Assembly: GCA_902495005.1 (NCBI GenBank)
Contig: CABUVL010000004.1
Location: forward strand, 1 to 64,000
Reading direction: 5' to 3'
DNA: 64,000 nucleotides
Source: an uncultured Verrucomicrobiota bacterium
Lineage (GTDB): Bacteria > Verrucomicrobiota > Verrucomicrobiia > Opitutales > UBA9783
Positions within the stretch are counted from its first letter, which is position 1, and every line of letters begins with the position of its first letter. This document shows positions 9,701 through 17,778 of this stretch, piece by piece. Made by a program: the position numbers and the translations under genes. The notes under the pieces are model-generated. The model was not told the DNA's origin and searched no databases. It saw nothing but the letters and a program-made list of their open reading frames with translations.

Positions 9701-9938
9701 TTCCAAAAGCTTGCAAGTCGCGTTGATGGATTTTATTAGAAGTATTTATTGATCTTTGCGGAACTGCTTTGAGTTGACTGAATAAATTAGAAACAGTACT
9801 CTTCATTTTATCGATCACGGACTTCAGTAAGATGGGACAAGCATTTTGACTGATTGCCTTGCCATTTTGAATACCGCTAGTTTTAGTTAAAGACACTTGT
9901 TGTGTTGCTGATGGGATGTTTCCATGTATGCCAATCAT
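6717..9938 (-). CDS. Large TPR-repeat protein with 57-residue tandem units, paralogue B
   Basis: This 1073-residue protein has no known function. A polar N-terminus (1-70) precedes a helical region (~75-175) weakly like that of the two paralogues. Residues ~181-708 hold about nine tandem units whose core reads AELFKKSAETYAQAAKYCQN followed by DQQKATL. The usual period is 57 residues (171 bases), and some copies carry a 7-8 residue insertion (VTSIYG type). One copy is shortened (residues ~297-325). Further TPR-like helices run to about 900. The last ~130 residues are acidic and Tyr/Asp-rich, unlike the rest. No signal peptide or membrane segment is seen. ATG at 9938 is the start. The fold suggests a protein-protein interaction scaffold, plausibly a host-directed effector. 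Confidence 0.8.
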   Translation of the reverse strand: MIGIHGNIPSATQQVSLTKTSGIQNGKAISQNACPILLKSVIDKMKSTVSNLFSQLKAVPQRSINTSNKIHQRDLQAFGIRRTEAQALKSEINGMNNQNYTKFIDEVHNVAKNQSIFEKLKNLLKRTIQLIQSLRNSSTIEKTVNKMTKEAIILTGNNRKLAADFFILAAEELKNIEPKQAAELFKKSADTYAQAAESCQNDQQKAILAKYATSAYEHAAYTYFETAKNLKGSTFEQVAELFKKSADTYAQAAESCQNDQQKAILAKYATSAYECVAYTHSEYAKNVKFIYPADAAELFEKSAETYKKAAEFYQNYEQKIKDSDIERVAELFKKSAETYAQAAKYCQNDQQKATLAASSTSAYEAVTSIYGATAQAYLNNAEELKDTEPEQAAELFKKSAETYTQAAESCQNDDQQKVTLATSANNAYKAAVEVYEAAAQTYFNNAESLKNSEPEQAAELFKKSAETYAQAAKYCQNDQQKATLVASSTSAYEAAAKAYSNSAEKFKGFDIEQAAFSFKKSAETYAQAAKYCQNDQQKVTLVASAAKAYEDAAQAYSNNAEKIKDSDIERVAELFEKSAKTYTQAAESCQNDQQKATLAENAAKAYEAVTSIYGATAQAYLNNAEKIKDTEPEQAAELFKKSAETYIQAAKSCRNDQQKVTLAENAAKAYEDAAKPYLNSAEKLSNSDIEHAIKLLKKSAGAYTLAAESISLKDFTLTLTEQGLPPVPKEHRQWANLFQKAEELSNRAKDLQFTMKYDPLYAIEVADQYVANAKHASPLDRKFLNQLAFHFYTEAADYFKPRSLKKTATLYDKASALLEDQDEVSTDTYAQAAELYKHLADTVPAEAADLQQKAAQRYEKAGAKDPLEAAYYKLQAADLYKNLADSYYSTHPDKAYNLYDKAKNLYFHLPDSCKHNQQVIDLRQSTLASLEQCIQKTDELGPLISKIPTQDDKFEIPEIENPTIEDTLDPFMFDESQYNDTYKGINYSSALDDDLYNSPDYSFTTDVNFQHNSQLEVSPFKPTNDYYPSAQDVNFEHEPTPIQDYTYTSQITSEHKELTIDPTDVKQTKFNST
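7815..9398 (-). repeat. Tandem 171-bp coding repeat array (about nine units)
   Basis: Within the TPR gene, near-identical DNA blocks recur about every 171 bases. Examples are the stretches around 8160, 8340, 8510, 8700, 8885, 9170 and 9340 containing TTTTTGTTG(A/G)TCATTTTGGCAA on the plus strand. Some units are about 195 bases because of a short insertion. The similarity at DNA level implies recent duplication or gene conversion and makes copy number prone to change. Confidence 0.85.
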
Positions 9939-9951
9939 ACTTTTTAATGAA

Positions 9952-9968
9952 AGCTAGTACCATGCCAA
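9952..9968 (-). promoter_or_regulatory. Shared sigma54-like element upstream of TPR gene B
   Basis: The minus strand reads TTGGCATGGTACTAGCT, ending 13 bases before the ATG at 9938. The GG and GC doublets are spaced exactly as in sigma54 -24/-12 promoters (12 bases from first G to first G). The remaining gap to 10107 holds no recognisable gene. Confidence 0.55.
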
Positions 9969-10107
9969 GTTGGGAGAATAGAGTGTAAGTTTCTTTGAAT
10001 GGAATCTTGCACGTTTCAACGCTAGCAAAATATGTTGTATTCCATCGTAAGCGTGTGGATTTTTCGTCGATGTGAAAGGCTCTTTCGCCCTTCATCCTAT
10101 CAACTTA

Positions 10108-11328
10108 TTAGATGTCAATTTTACTCTTGAGTCCTTGCGCTTTCTCACACAATTTATCTGCCAATTCATGATTTACACTTCTGATTTGATCTGCCAATGA
10201 GAGGAGCGTCTGAGGGTTAGACTCCTTGGCGCATAAGTTTACAATGTTTGCCATCATCGTCATGGCGTTTGAGCGTAATCTGGCAGCCTGATCTTCATTG
10301 TTAGCTTTAATAAGCGCCCATCCTTGTTGGTACAATTTAAAGGCGAGTACGTTGTTGCTTATATCGTTCTTGGATATTGTGTGAGCAGCGATTGCGACAT
10401 TATTGACCGCTTTTGATAAAGCGTCGGAATCGATGTCCGAATGCGCTAAATTCTCCATTATCCCTAATAGGGACGTCCCGAAGCGTTCTTTGAACTCACC
10501 GTTATGTTCACCTACTAATAATTCTCCAGCTCCCCTGCACAGAATTGATTTTAACAGTAAACTATCTTCTTCATTTGAACGAGACAGCAATGCTTCTGCC
10601 GCAGATAGATGGTCACCCTGAGATTTTATAAGCTCCGATTGGGCATAACATCGAGAGGCTTGTTCGTCATTGATATTCTTAACTTGATCCGCCGCCTTTT
10701 CATATAATGTGACAGCCAAGCTCGCATTGTAAAGTTCGACCTGATGCGCCGCTTTTTCGTATAAATCTCCTGCTAGTTGAGGGTGGCTATCTTTAATTTG
10801 TTCAGCCGTTATTTCATATAAATCTCCAGCTAATTGTGGATGACTATCTTTAAGTTTGTTGGCAGTATCGTACAGAATGTTGACAAAATTTGTATGCGTT
10901 ATGTTTACCTGCTTAGACGAAATGAATTCGGCAATGCAGTGAAAGAATTTTCGAATTTTATCTAAAAACGTCTTTGGTTTTGCCGCCTCGTGAATAGCAG
11001 CGATGGTATCATTATAACGTGTCTCTATCCCTTTTAATTCGTCAGATTCTGCATGCGCATAGACTTCGTTGTAGATGGAATTTAACCCCTCTTTTAATGT
11101 TTGTGCCGCGTGTTTACTGAGCCCAAGCATTTGCAACTCAGTTCGAGTTAAGGCAATTTGCCGAGATGTTTGCACATTTTGTTCGCTGTTTAATGAGCTT
11201 TGGTATTTTATTTTAGAGGAAAGTCCCGTGCTTAATTCTTGGTTGATGTTACTATCCGCAAGCTCATTTGTTGAAGAAGACGGATTGATTTCTTGAATAC
11301 CACTACTATTGATAGGTGTAAAACTCAT
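10108..11328 (-). CDS. TPR-repeat protein, paralogue C
   Basis: This 406-residue protein has the same plan as paralogue A. A polar N-terminus rich in Ser/Asn (1-55) is followed by a helical domain at ~60-145. That domain contains LKEGLNSIYNEVY and EAAKPKTFLDKIRKFFHCIA, clearly homologous to paralogue A (KPKTLLGKIRNFFHSIA). Short TPR-like repeats then run from ~150 to 235, including a perfect local duplication of KDSHPQLAGDLYE. The rest is helical without clear repeats. ATG at 11328 is the start. It is the most upstream of the three genes, but each has its own upstream element, so they are probably transcribed separately. Function is unknown; an effector role is inferred. Confidence 0.8.
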   Translation of the reverse strand: MSFTPINSSGIQEINPSSSTNELADSNINQELSTGLSSKIKYQSSLNSEQNVQTSRQIALTRTELQMLGLSKHAAQTLKEGLNSIYNEVYAHAESDELKGIETRYNDTIAAIHEAAKPKTFLDKIRKFFHCIAEFISSKQVNITHTNFVNILYDTANKLKDSHPQLAGDLYEITAEQIKDSHPQLAGDLYEKAAHQVELYNASLAVTLYEKAADQVKNINDEQASRCYAQSELIKSQGDHLSAAEALLSRSNEEDSLLLKSILCRGAGELLVGEHNGEFKERFGTSLLGIMENLAHSDIDSDALSKAVNNVAIAAHTISKNDISNNVLAFKLYQQGWALIKANNEDQAARLRSNAMTMMANIVNLCAKESNPQTLLSLADQIRSVNHELADKLCEKAQGLKSKIDI

Positions 11329-11342
11329 GTTTTTCCAATAAA

Positions 11343-11359
11343 AGCTAAAATCATACCAA
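11343..11359 (-). promoter_or_regulatory. Shared sigma54-like element upstream of TPR gene C
   Basis: The minus strand reads TTGGTATGATTTTAGCT, ending 14 bases before the ATG at 11328. It keeps the GG and GC doublets in sigma54 spacing and is followed by the same T-rich stretch as at the paralogues. Confidence 0.5.
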
Positions 11360-11523
11360 GATTAAGGCGCTTGACGATAATAGATTAATTGCCTCTTAAA
11401 GGGCTTTTTGCGACAAGAAGTAGACACAACGTACATTGGCCGTTCGCGAAGGATTTTTGCAAGATATTAGATGGAGAATGAAATATTGGCTCAATATATG
11501 CTAATGAATCTTATTGAAAATTT

Positions 11524-11553
11524 TTGAAATAATTCTAAAATTTAATCTATACA
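11524..11553 (+). promoter_or_regulatory. Promoter of the dapA operon, leaderless configuration
   Basis: TTGAAA (11524-11529) and TATACA (11548-11553) are spaced by 18 bases. The -10 ends six bases before the dapA ATG, so transcription would begin at or next to the start codon. An alternative pair (TTGAAA 11516, TAAAAT 11538) would give a leader of roughly 10 bases. Confidence 0.45.
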
Positions 11554-11559
11554 GCAAGT

Positions 11560-12459
11560 ATGCAAATTAATGTAAGTAATTTCCGTGGCGTTTTTACTGC
11601 CTTAGTAACGCCTTTTAAGAACGAATTAGTAGACTTTGAGTCACTTGAAAAATTGGTTGAATATCAAATCTCTTCAGGGATCAATGGATTAGTTTTATTG
11701 GGAACGACGGGCGAAAGCGCAACGTTAGAGGATAGTGAACGTACGGAAGTTTTGAAATTTATTTTGCGTATTGTTAAGCAACGCGTGCCTGTTTTGGTGG
11801 GTACGGGATCTAATTGCACTAAAAAAGCCATTCGCTATACGATTGAAGCCGAATCATTGGGCGCCGATGGAGCTCTCATCGTGGCCCCTTACTACAATCG
11901 TCCCACGCAGTCGGGCTTGTACTTACACTTTAAGGCCATCGCCGAAGCTTGCCATATGCCCATATGCCTTTATTCCATTCCATCGCGTTGTGGCGTTGAG
12001 ATCGACGTGGAAACAATTTCCAGCTTACGTGAAAAATTTTCACATATCATTGGAATTAAGGAAGCGGGGGGATCTTGCAATCGTGTGGCACAAATTATAA
12101 AAGCCGTCGATAAGGATTTTTGTGTCTTGAGTGGCGATGACGCCTTGACCTTACCATTTTTCGCCCTTGGCGCACGTGGGCTCATCAGTGTGGCGTCGAA
12201 TTTGGCTGTCAAGCCGTTGGTTGACATGATGCATCACGCATTGACGAATAACTTGGAGGCCGCCGCCGATATTAATCGACGGTTTTATCCGTTCTTTCGG
12301 AGTTTGATGGTCGAGACAAACCCTGTGCCGATCAAGCAAATTTTGTACAAGGCCAAATTAATCGCGAGCCCGGAAGTCCGTTTGCCGTTGAGTCCTTTAT
12401 CCGACGAACATGTCAGATTTATGGAGAAAATTTTTAATTCTTTGCAGGGTCAGTTTTAA
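11560..12459 (+). CDS. dapA: 4-hydroxy-tetrahydrodipicolinate synthase
   Basis: DapA condenses pyruvate with aspartate semialdehyde, the first committed step to diaminopimelate and lysine. The family GTTGE motif (LLGTTGESATL) lies near residue 46, the YYNRPTQ segment with the active-site tyrosine near 110, and the Schiff-base lysine in IIGIKEAGG near 166. At 299 residues the length is normal. It abuts dapB with no gap (the dapB ATG follows its stop immediately), forming a dapA-dapB-ruvA operon. No Shine-Dalgarno is present; see the leaderless promoter just upstream. Confidence 0.95.
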   Translation: MQINVSNFRGVFTALVTPFKNELVDFESLEKLVEYQISSGINGLVLLGTTGESATLEDSERTEVLKFILRIVKQRVPVLVGTGSNCTKKAIRYTIEAESLGADGALIVAPYYNRPTQSGLYLHFKAIAEACHMPICLYSIPSRCGVEIDVETISSLREKFSHIIGIKEAGGSCNRVAQIIKAVDKDFCVLSGDDALTLPFFALGARGLISVASNLAVKPLVDMMHHALTNNLEAAADINRRFYPFFRSLMVETNPVPIKQILYKAKLIASPEVRLPLSPLSDEHVRFMEKIFNSLQGQF

Positions 12460-13128
12460 ATGGAACTCATTATATCGGGTTATAACGGGAAAATGGGACA
12501 GTGCCTTCGTGCACTTTTTGCGGGAAACGACACCGTTAGTACCCGAAGTTCTTGCGATCTGCCCAAAAATTTTTCAAGTGATTGCCTGTGGATTGATTTC
12601 AGTCATCCAAGTTACTTTGATTTTGTTATCGGTGAAGTAAAAAAACATGCCTGCCCATTAATTATGGGGACCACCGGCTTGTCAAGTGGTCAAATGTCGG
12701 AACTGAAGCAAATTTCCGAGAAGCAAGTCGTTGTTTATGATTCAAATTTTTCTCTTGGCATCAACGCAATCAAGACAATTTTGCCGCATTTGACGTCACT
12801 ATTGCGCGATTTTGACATCGATATTGTGGAAGCACACCATAAATCTAAAAAAGATGCGCCCAGTGGGACGGCCAAATCCATTCAGCAAATTTTGCAGCGA
12901 AAGAACAATGTACAGGTGCCCATTACATCGCTGAGAGCGGGAGGCATCCGCGGGGAACATTCCATCCTTTACGCGGGTCAAGATGAGCTTGTCTCTATCA
13001 AGCATGAGGCATTGGATCGTCGTGTGTTCGCTCAAGGGGTCGCTTATGTCATACAATGGATAGTCAGAAAAAAACCTTCACAAGGATTTTTTAATATGCA
13101 AGATATCTTACATGATTGCATTTCTTGA
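12460..13128 (+). CDS. dapB: 4-hydroxy-tetrahydrodipicolinate reductase (short form)
   Basis: This is the NAD(P)H-dependent second step after DapA. The N-terminal Rossmann loop reads ISGYNGKMGQ, MGTTGL lies near 67, and the catalytic segment is VEAHHKSKKDAPSGTA near 124-139 with the paired histidines and lysine. At 222 residues it is about 50 shorter than E. coli DapB; the missing part is mainly in the nucleotide-binding half between strands 1 and 4. All catalytic residues remain, so it is probably functional. It overlaps ruvA by 17 bases. Confidence 0.92.
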   Translation: MELIISGYNGKMGQCLRALFAGNDTVSTRSSCDLPKNFSSDCLWIDFSHPSYFDFVIGEVKKHACPLIMGTTGLSSGQMSELKQISEKQVVVYDSNFSLGINAIKTILPHLTSLLRDFDIDIVEAHHKSKKDAPSGTAKSIQQILQRKNNVQVPITSLRAGGIRGEHSILYAGQDELVSIKHEALDRRVFAQGVAYVIQWIVRKKPSQGFFNMQDILHDCIS

Positions 13129-13711
13129 AGGTGTTCTGGTTGACTTGGAAAGCAATTGCTTGGTGTTAGATGTCCATGGGGTCGGCTACGAAGTCGTCAT
13201 GAATACGGCTAACTGTGGTTTTCAACTCGGACAGCTTTGTAAAGTTTACACAGAGGCCGTGTACCGTGAAGACAGTCAGCAGTTATTCGGATTTAAGATC
13301 CCTGAACAGAGAAATTTTTTCCGCTTATTGATCAATAAAGTCAATGGAGTCGGCCCCAAGCTGGCCATGACAATTTTGAGCTGTTTTACAATGCCACAAC
13401 TGTATCAACTGATCATTTCGGAAGACGCCTCACGTTTATCGCAATGTCAGGGAGTAGGGGTGAAAACGGCTCAACGGCTCATTTTAGACTTAAAAGATTA
13501 TTTGAAAAAACAATCCTTGGATAAATCCTTTGCGGCCATAGATGCCACGAAGAGTCGTAGTTACAACGATGTTGTGGCTGTACTGGTCGGGTTGGGCTAC
13601 AGCAAGAAGCAAGCAGAAGCCTTGTTTGAAGAAATTTTGCCGCAGTTGGATGAAAATGACTCCACGGCAATTGTATTAAAGAAAATCCTCGCAAAAAATA
13701 ATAAGAAGTAA
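13112..13711 (+). CDS. ruvA: Holliday junction branch migration protein RuvA
   Basis: RuvA binds four-way junctions and loads the RuvB motor during recombination repair. The N-terminal OB fold starts MIAFLEGVL. Two helix-hairpin-helix motifs are visible, VNGVGPKLAMTIL near 77 and CQGVGVKTAQRLILDL near 112. The C-terminal RuvB-binding domain (DVVAVLVGLGYSKKQAEALF) is near 151-170. The length of 199 is normal. The ATG lies inside the end of dapB, implying translational coupling. ruvB and ruvC are not in this window. Confidence 0.95.
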   Translation: MIAFLEGVLVDLESNCLVLDVHGVGYEVVMNTANCGFQLGQLCKVYTEAVYREDSQQLFGFKIPEQRNFFRLLINKVNGVGPKLAMTILSCFTMPQLYQLIISEDASRLSQCQGVGVKTAQRLILDLKDYLKKQSLDKSFAAIDATKSRSYNDVVAVLVGLGYSKKQAEALFEEILPQLDENDSTAIVLKKILAKNNKK

Positions 13712-13779
13712 TAACTTGTTTAAAAATGTATAAGAGGGCTTCCAAACCGCGTAAAAATATATCTAACTAATTCGCATAT

Positions 13780-14970
13780 ATGACAAAATTCTTGGGAGCA
13801 TTGGACCTGGGGTCTGAAAACATTAAATTTTTGTTAGGTGCCATTAACAGCAAGTCGCTGACCTTTGTCGACTACTTTAAATTCCCAAGTCAAGGCGTAC
13901 GCAAGGGCAGCATTGAACAGCCGAAAAAATTAATTGAGTCTTTGAAAGATGGCTTCGCAAAAGTTTTGAAAAAGCACGCGGTTTTGCCCAGTGAAATTTG
14001 TTTGGCCCATACGGGCAGCCATATTCGCAGCATAGAATACGAGGCCATGTTGCCCATCGGCGGTCTTCATCATTTGATTGATAAGAAGGATATTGAGTCA
14101 GTTAATCGCTTGGCAAAAGAGAAAAAATTGACGGATCAACAGCTGTTTATTCACCATTTTAAACAATATTACACCGTCGACAATAAGTTGGTTGAAGATC
14201 CATACGGGCAGCCTGCCAATCACTTTGGTGTGCATTACCGCGGCTTATTTGGCAACGCGCAGAACATAAAGGACGCCATATTTTTAACGAATCAGTGCGG
14301 GTTCCGTGTGAAAGAGCTCGTGTTCTCCGGATTGGCGTCGGCCATGGCTACCACGAGCTCGATGGAGCGGGAAAACGGCATTTGTGTCGTTGATATTGGG
14401 GCTGAAATTACCGAATTTATTGCCTTTAAGCACCAGCATGCCATTGCGATGGGTACGTTGCCTGTGGGGGGAAGAAATTTTACAAACGATTTGTATTCAG
14501 GTTTGCGTATCCACTTGGACGACAGCGAGCGGATTAAAAAAGAACGGGGGATCCCGTTGATGGAGTCAGAAGCGGCAGAAAGTGAATTTTGGGCCATTGG
14601 AAATCAGTCTATTGGCGATAAAAGAATAAAAACAAAAAATGTGCAGATTATTTTGCAAGCGCGTGCGCAAGAACTTTTCAGCTTTATTCAAAAGACACTC
14701 AACGGTGCCTGCAGCCCGGAAGAATTAATGGCGGGTTGCGTTTTAACCGGAGGAGGGGCTTTATTGAAAAACATTGAAAAAGTCGCGGCTCAGGTCTTCC
14801 ATTGTGACTGCTGTGTACGTGGCCCTTTAATTGGAAATGCCAGCATTAATGCCCCAAGCGACTCAAGCTGTGTGGGATTGTTGCATTTTGCGTTAAAACA
14901 AATGAGTGACGGCACGTCTTCACATTCACATCGGCCCATTTTAAGACGTTTACGCGAGTGGTTTTCTTAA
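13780..14970 (+). CDS. ftsA: Cell division protein FtsA
   Basis: FtsA is the actin-like protein that tethers FtsZ to the inner membrane. It shows GALDLGSENIKFLLGA at the N-terminus (phosphate-1), VVDIGAEITEFIAF near 206 (phosphate-2) and VLTGGGALLKNIE near 322 (adenosine). The C-terminus ends RPILRRLREWFS, a short amphipathic helix of the kind used as membrane anchor. Usual neighbours ftsQ and ftsZ are absent; it stands alone between ruvA and alaS. Its presence argues against a chlamydial origin, since classical Chlamydiae lack FtsA/FtsZ. Confidence 0.92.
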   Translation: MTKFLGALDLGSENIKFLLGAINSKSLTFVDYFKFPSQGVRKGSIEQPKKLIESLKDGFAKVLKKHAVLPSEICLAHTGSHIRSIEYEAMLPIGGLHHLIDKKDIESVNRLAKEKKLTDQQLFIHHFKQYYTVDNKLVEDPYGQPANHFGVHYRGLFGNAQNIKDAIFLTNQCGFRVKELVFSGLASAMATTSSMERENGICVVDIGAEITEFIAFKHQHAIAMGTLPVGGRNFTNDLYSGLRIHLDDSERIKKERGIPLMESEAAESEFWAIGNQSIGDKRIKTKNVQIILQARAQELFSFIQKTLNGACSPEELMAGCVLTGGGALLKNIEKVAAQVFHCDCCVRGPLIGNASINAPSDSSCVGLLHFALKQMSDGTSSHSHRPILRRLREWFS

Positions 14971-14987
14971 ATTAATTACAACAAGAA

Positions 14988-14993
14988 TAGATA
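14988..14993 (+). promoter_or_regulatory. Possible -10 box of alaS, leaderless configuration
   Basis: TAGATA ends six bases before the alaS ATG at 15000. The -35 (TTCTTA, 18 bases upstream) is weak. I list it because the spacing repeats that seen at pilT, sctS, lpxC and dapA. Confidence 0.3.
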
Positions 14994-14999
14994 AGTTAC

Positions 15000-17681
15000 A
15001 TGAAATCAGACGAGATCAGAACAAGTTTTTTAAAATTTTTTGAGAGCAAGGGCCATCGCATTGTGCCTTCAAGCTCATTATTGCCCAACGCCCCCAACTT
15101 GCTTTTTACCAATGCGGGCATGAACCCGTTTGTCCCTTATTTTTTAGGCGAACGCAAGCCGATTGATAAGCGTGTCGCCGATACGCAGAAATGCGTTCGG
15201 GCGGGTGGCAAACACAATGACTTGGAAGAAGTGGGCCTGGACACCTACCACCATACTTTTTTTGAAATGTTGGGTAATTGGTCGTTCGGCGATTATTTTA
15301 AGGAAGCGTCGATTCAATGGGCTTGGGAACTCTTGACGCAGGTCTGGGGCATCCCCAAGTCTCGTTTGTACGCGACCGTTTATAAGCCGGCTGCTGGAGA
15401 ACCGGCTGATTTTGACGAAGAGGCCTATCAAATATGGCGCAAAATTTTTATAGCGGAGGGGATGAACGCCGACACCCACATTGTCTTTGGCAATAAAAAG
15501 GACAATTTTTGGATGATGGGTGACACGGGACCGTGTGGACCGTGCTCTGAAATTCACATGGACTTAACCCTCGAAGGCAATTCCGAAGGACGTTTGGTCA
15601 ATCAGGGTGATGGGCGTTGCATAGAAGTTTGGAACTTGGTGTTCATGCAATACAATGCCTTATCAAATGATAAGTTCGATTACTTGCCCAACAAATTTGT
15701 CGATACGGGCATGGGATTTGAGCGCATTGCCGGCATCTTTGCAAGTACTCACAATTTGGAAGATTTCTCACGTGTTCCTTCCAATTATGACAGTGATCTG
15801 TTCAGCCCCATTTTTGAACAACTTGAACAATGGTCCGGGCACTCCTATCGGGGCCTCGTCGCACAAGATTCTCACGCACCTGATGATCAGCTTGCCAAGG
15901 ACATTGCCTTTCGTACGATTGCCGATCACATAAGAACGTTAACATTTGCTATTTCAGACGGCATCTTACCCGGCAATGAGGGCCGCAATTACGTTTTAAG
16001 ACGGATTGTAAGACGTGCCATACTCGCCGGGCAAAAGTTGGGATTGCAGGGTGAATTTTTGTCAAAGTTGTCGGAGATTGTAATAAAAAGAATGGGCGGC
16101 TTTTTTAAAGATTTGATCCCTTGTGAAGAGACGGTTAAAAATGTTTTAAGCAAGGAGGAAAAAACCTTTCAAATCACCTTGCAGCACGGCTTACAATTGT
16201 TCAATCAGTGGGCCAATGAAACGACACGATGCTTGAGTGGTCAGCAAGCGTTTTTGCTTTACGATACTTACGGGTTCCCCATTGACTTAACCCAATTAAT
16301 TGCAAAAGAACGCGGCATTAAGGTGGACATTGAAACATTCAATACCTTGTTGGAGGATCAGAAAAAACGTTCAAAATCGGCGGCGAAAAAAACTTTGATT
16401 AAATTGCAATCTGTCGGTGATCAAAAGACAGAATTTGTTGGTTATGAAGCTGCAAATTGTCAAAATTGCACGGCAACCTTATTGGATTGTGTGCAAGACG
16501 GTCAAGGAACTTACATTGTTACGGACATCACGTCATTTTATGCCCAAAAAGGTGGTCAAGTGGGCGACCGAGGATGGGCTTACTTCGAAGATGGCAGCAA
16601 GGCTGAAATTACCGATACATTTTATCAAGACCAAATTATTTTGCACAAGGTTAACCTTAGCCCCCTCCAATTAAAGGCTTTCTTGAAATCGAAAGTACGT
16701 TTAGAGGTAAATCTAGCGCGTCGTAGGCAAATTTCAAATCACCATACCGCTACCCATATTCTTCACTGGGCCTTGAGAAAAGTACTTGGGAATCACGTAA
16801 AACAAGCGGGATCCTGCGTGCAAGAAGATCAATTGCGTTTTGATTTTTCGCATTTTGAGAAACTTGACACAAAGACACTATCCATCATTGAATCCCTATG
16901 TTGCCAAAAAATTTTAGAAAACTTGCCCGTTCAAACGAACGAAGTTCCGTTTAACGAGCGTCCAAGCGATTGTTTGGCGTTTTTTGAAGACAAGTACGGA
17001 GATGTGGTAAGAATTGTAAAAACAGGCGACTGCGGCAGTGAATTGTGTGGAGGGACCCATGCGCAACGGACCGGAGACCTGGGCCTGTTAAAAATTAGGC
17101 AGGAGAGCGCAGTGGCCTCCGGAATACGTCGTATTGAGGCCGTTGTAGGGGAATCTGCCCTACAGTACATCAATAACAATTTACAAGCGATAAGGGACTT
17201 AGAGGAAAAGATTGCCTGTCCTTTAGACAAAATTTATGAGCGCATGCAAGTCTTGCAAAGGCAAAAAACGGACTTAGAAAAGCAATACCATCAAATACTG
17301 CAGAAGAACGTCGATAATAACGTCGTTGAATCGATAGAGCTGTCAGGATTGATTTGTGCACGTTTTGATATCCAAAACACCGATATGAATACGCTGAAAG
17401 GCTGTTCAAAGCAGTATTTTGTGGATCATAAGATTGATATTTTATTGTCCTTTTGCGTCCTTGATGCCAAAGCCAATGTAATTGTTTTTTGTTCAGACAA
17501 GGCAATTGCACAGGGCTATCTCGCTTCAAAAGTTATAAAAAGTTTCTTACAACATTTAGTGGCCAATGGAGGCGGCAAAGCAGACTTTGCAAGTGGGGGA
17601 GTAAAAGACGCCCGCGTGCTAATCGATTATTTAAAGGATTTTTCTTTAAAACAATTTTTACTCACAGTCGAAACACATTAA
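15000..17681 (+). CDS. alaS: Alanyl-tRNA synthetase
   Basis: Full-length (893 residues) class II synthetase. The aminoacylation domain carries FFEMLGNWSFGDYF near 84 and GMGFERIAG near 237. The editing domain zinc ligands are in the HHTATHILHWAL motif near 581 and CGSELCGGTHAQRTGD near 678. The C-terminal domain ends with a glycine-rich GGGKADFASGG segment near 858-868, as in the DHHA1 family. There is no Shine-Dalgarno. A hairpin terminator follows the stop codon. Confidence 0.97.
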   Translation: MKSDEIRTSFLKFFESKGHRIVPSSSLLPNAPNLLFTNAGMNPFVPYFLGERKPIDKRVADTQKCVRAGGKHNDLEEVGLDTYHHTFFEMLGNWSFGDYFKEASIQWAWELLTQVWGIPKSRLYATVYKPAAGEPADFDEEAYQIWRKIFIAEGMNADTHIVFGNKKDNFWMMGDTGPCGPCSEIHMDLTLEGNSEGRLVNQGDGRCIEVWNLVFMQYNALSNDKFDYLPNKFVDTGMGFERIAGIFASTHNLEDFSRVPSNYDSDLFSPIFEQLEQWSGHSYRGLVAQDSHAPDDQLAKDIAFRTIADHIRTLTFAISDGILPGNEGRNYVLRRIVRRAILAGQKLGLQGEFLSKLSEIVIKRMGGFFKDLIPCEETVKNVLSKEEKTFQITLQHGLQLFNQWANETTRCLSGQQAFLLYDTYGFPIDLTQLIAKERGIKVDIETFNTLLEDQKKRSKSAAKKTLIKLQSVGDQKTEFVGYEAANCQNCTATLLDCVQDGQGTYIVTDITSFYAQKGGQVGDRGWAYFEDGSKAEITDTFYQDQIILHKVNLSPLQLKAFLKSKVRLEVNLARRRQISNHHTATHILHWALRKVLGNHVKQAGSCVQEDQLRFDFSHFEKLDTKTLSIIESLCCQKILENLPVQTNEVPFNERPSDCLAFFEDKYGDVVRIVKTGDCGSELCGGTHAQRTGDLGLLKIRQESAVASGIRRIEAVVGESALQYINNNLQAIRDLEEKIACPLDKIYERMQVLQRQKTDLEKQYHQILQKNVDNNVVESIELSGLICARFDIQNTDMNTLKGCSKQYFVDHKIDILLSFCVLDAKANVIVFCSDKAIAQGYLASKVIKSFLQHLVANGGGKADFASGGVKDARVLIDYLKDFSLKQFLLTVETH

Positions 17682-17696
17682 CATAAGTAAAAAAAT

Positions 17697-17730
17697 AGAA
17701 GTATGCAGATGAAATCATTCGCATACTTCT
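17697..17730. terminator. Bidirectional hairpin terminator between alaS and the reductase gene
   Basis: A perfect 10-base inverted repeat, AGAAGTATGC / GCATACTTCT, surrounds a 14-base loop. Read on the minus strand it is followed by ATTTTTTTAC, a good U-tract for the convergent reductase gene. On the plus strand the tail (ACAAATATTTT) is weaker but serves alaS. Confidence 0.75.
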
Positions 17731-17778
17731 ACAAATATTTTCCGTTAACGCTCTTCTGTAAGTAAAAGCTATTTTCCG

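Noticed and set aside
9883..10095. 70-codon leftward frame between two TPR genes
   Set aside because: It overlaps the shared upstream element and the start of the neighbouring gene, has no family resemblance, and its position fits a promoter region.
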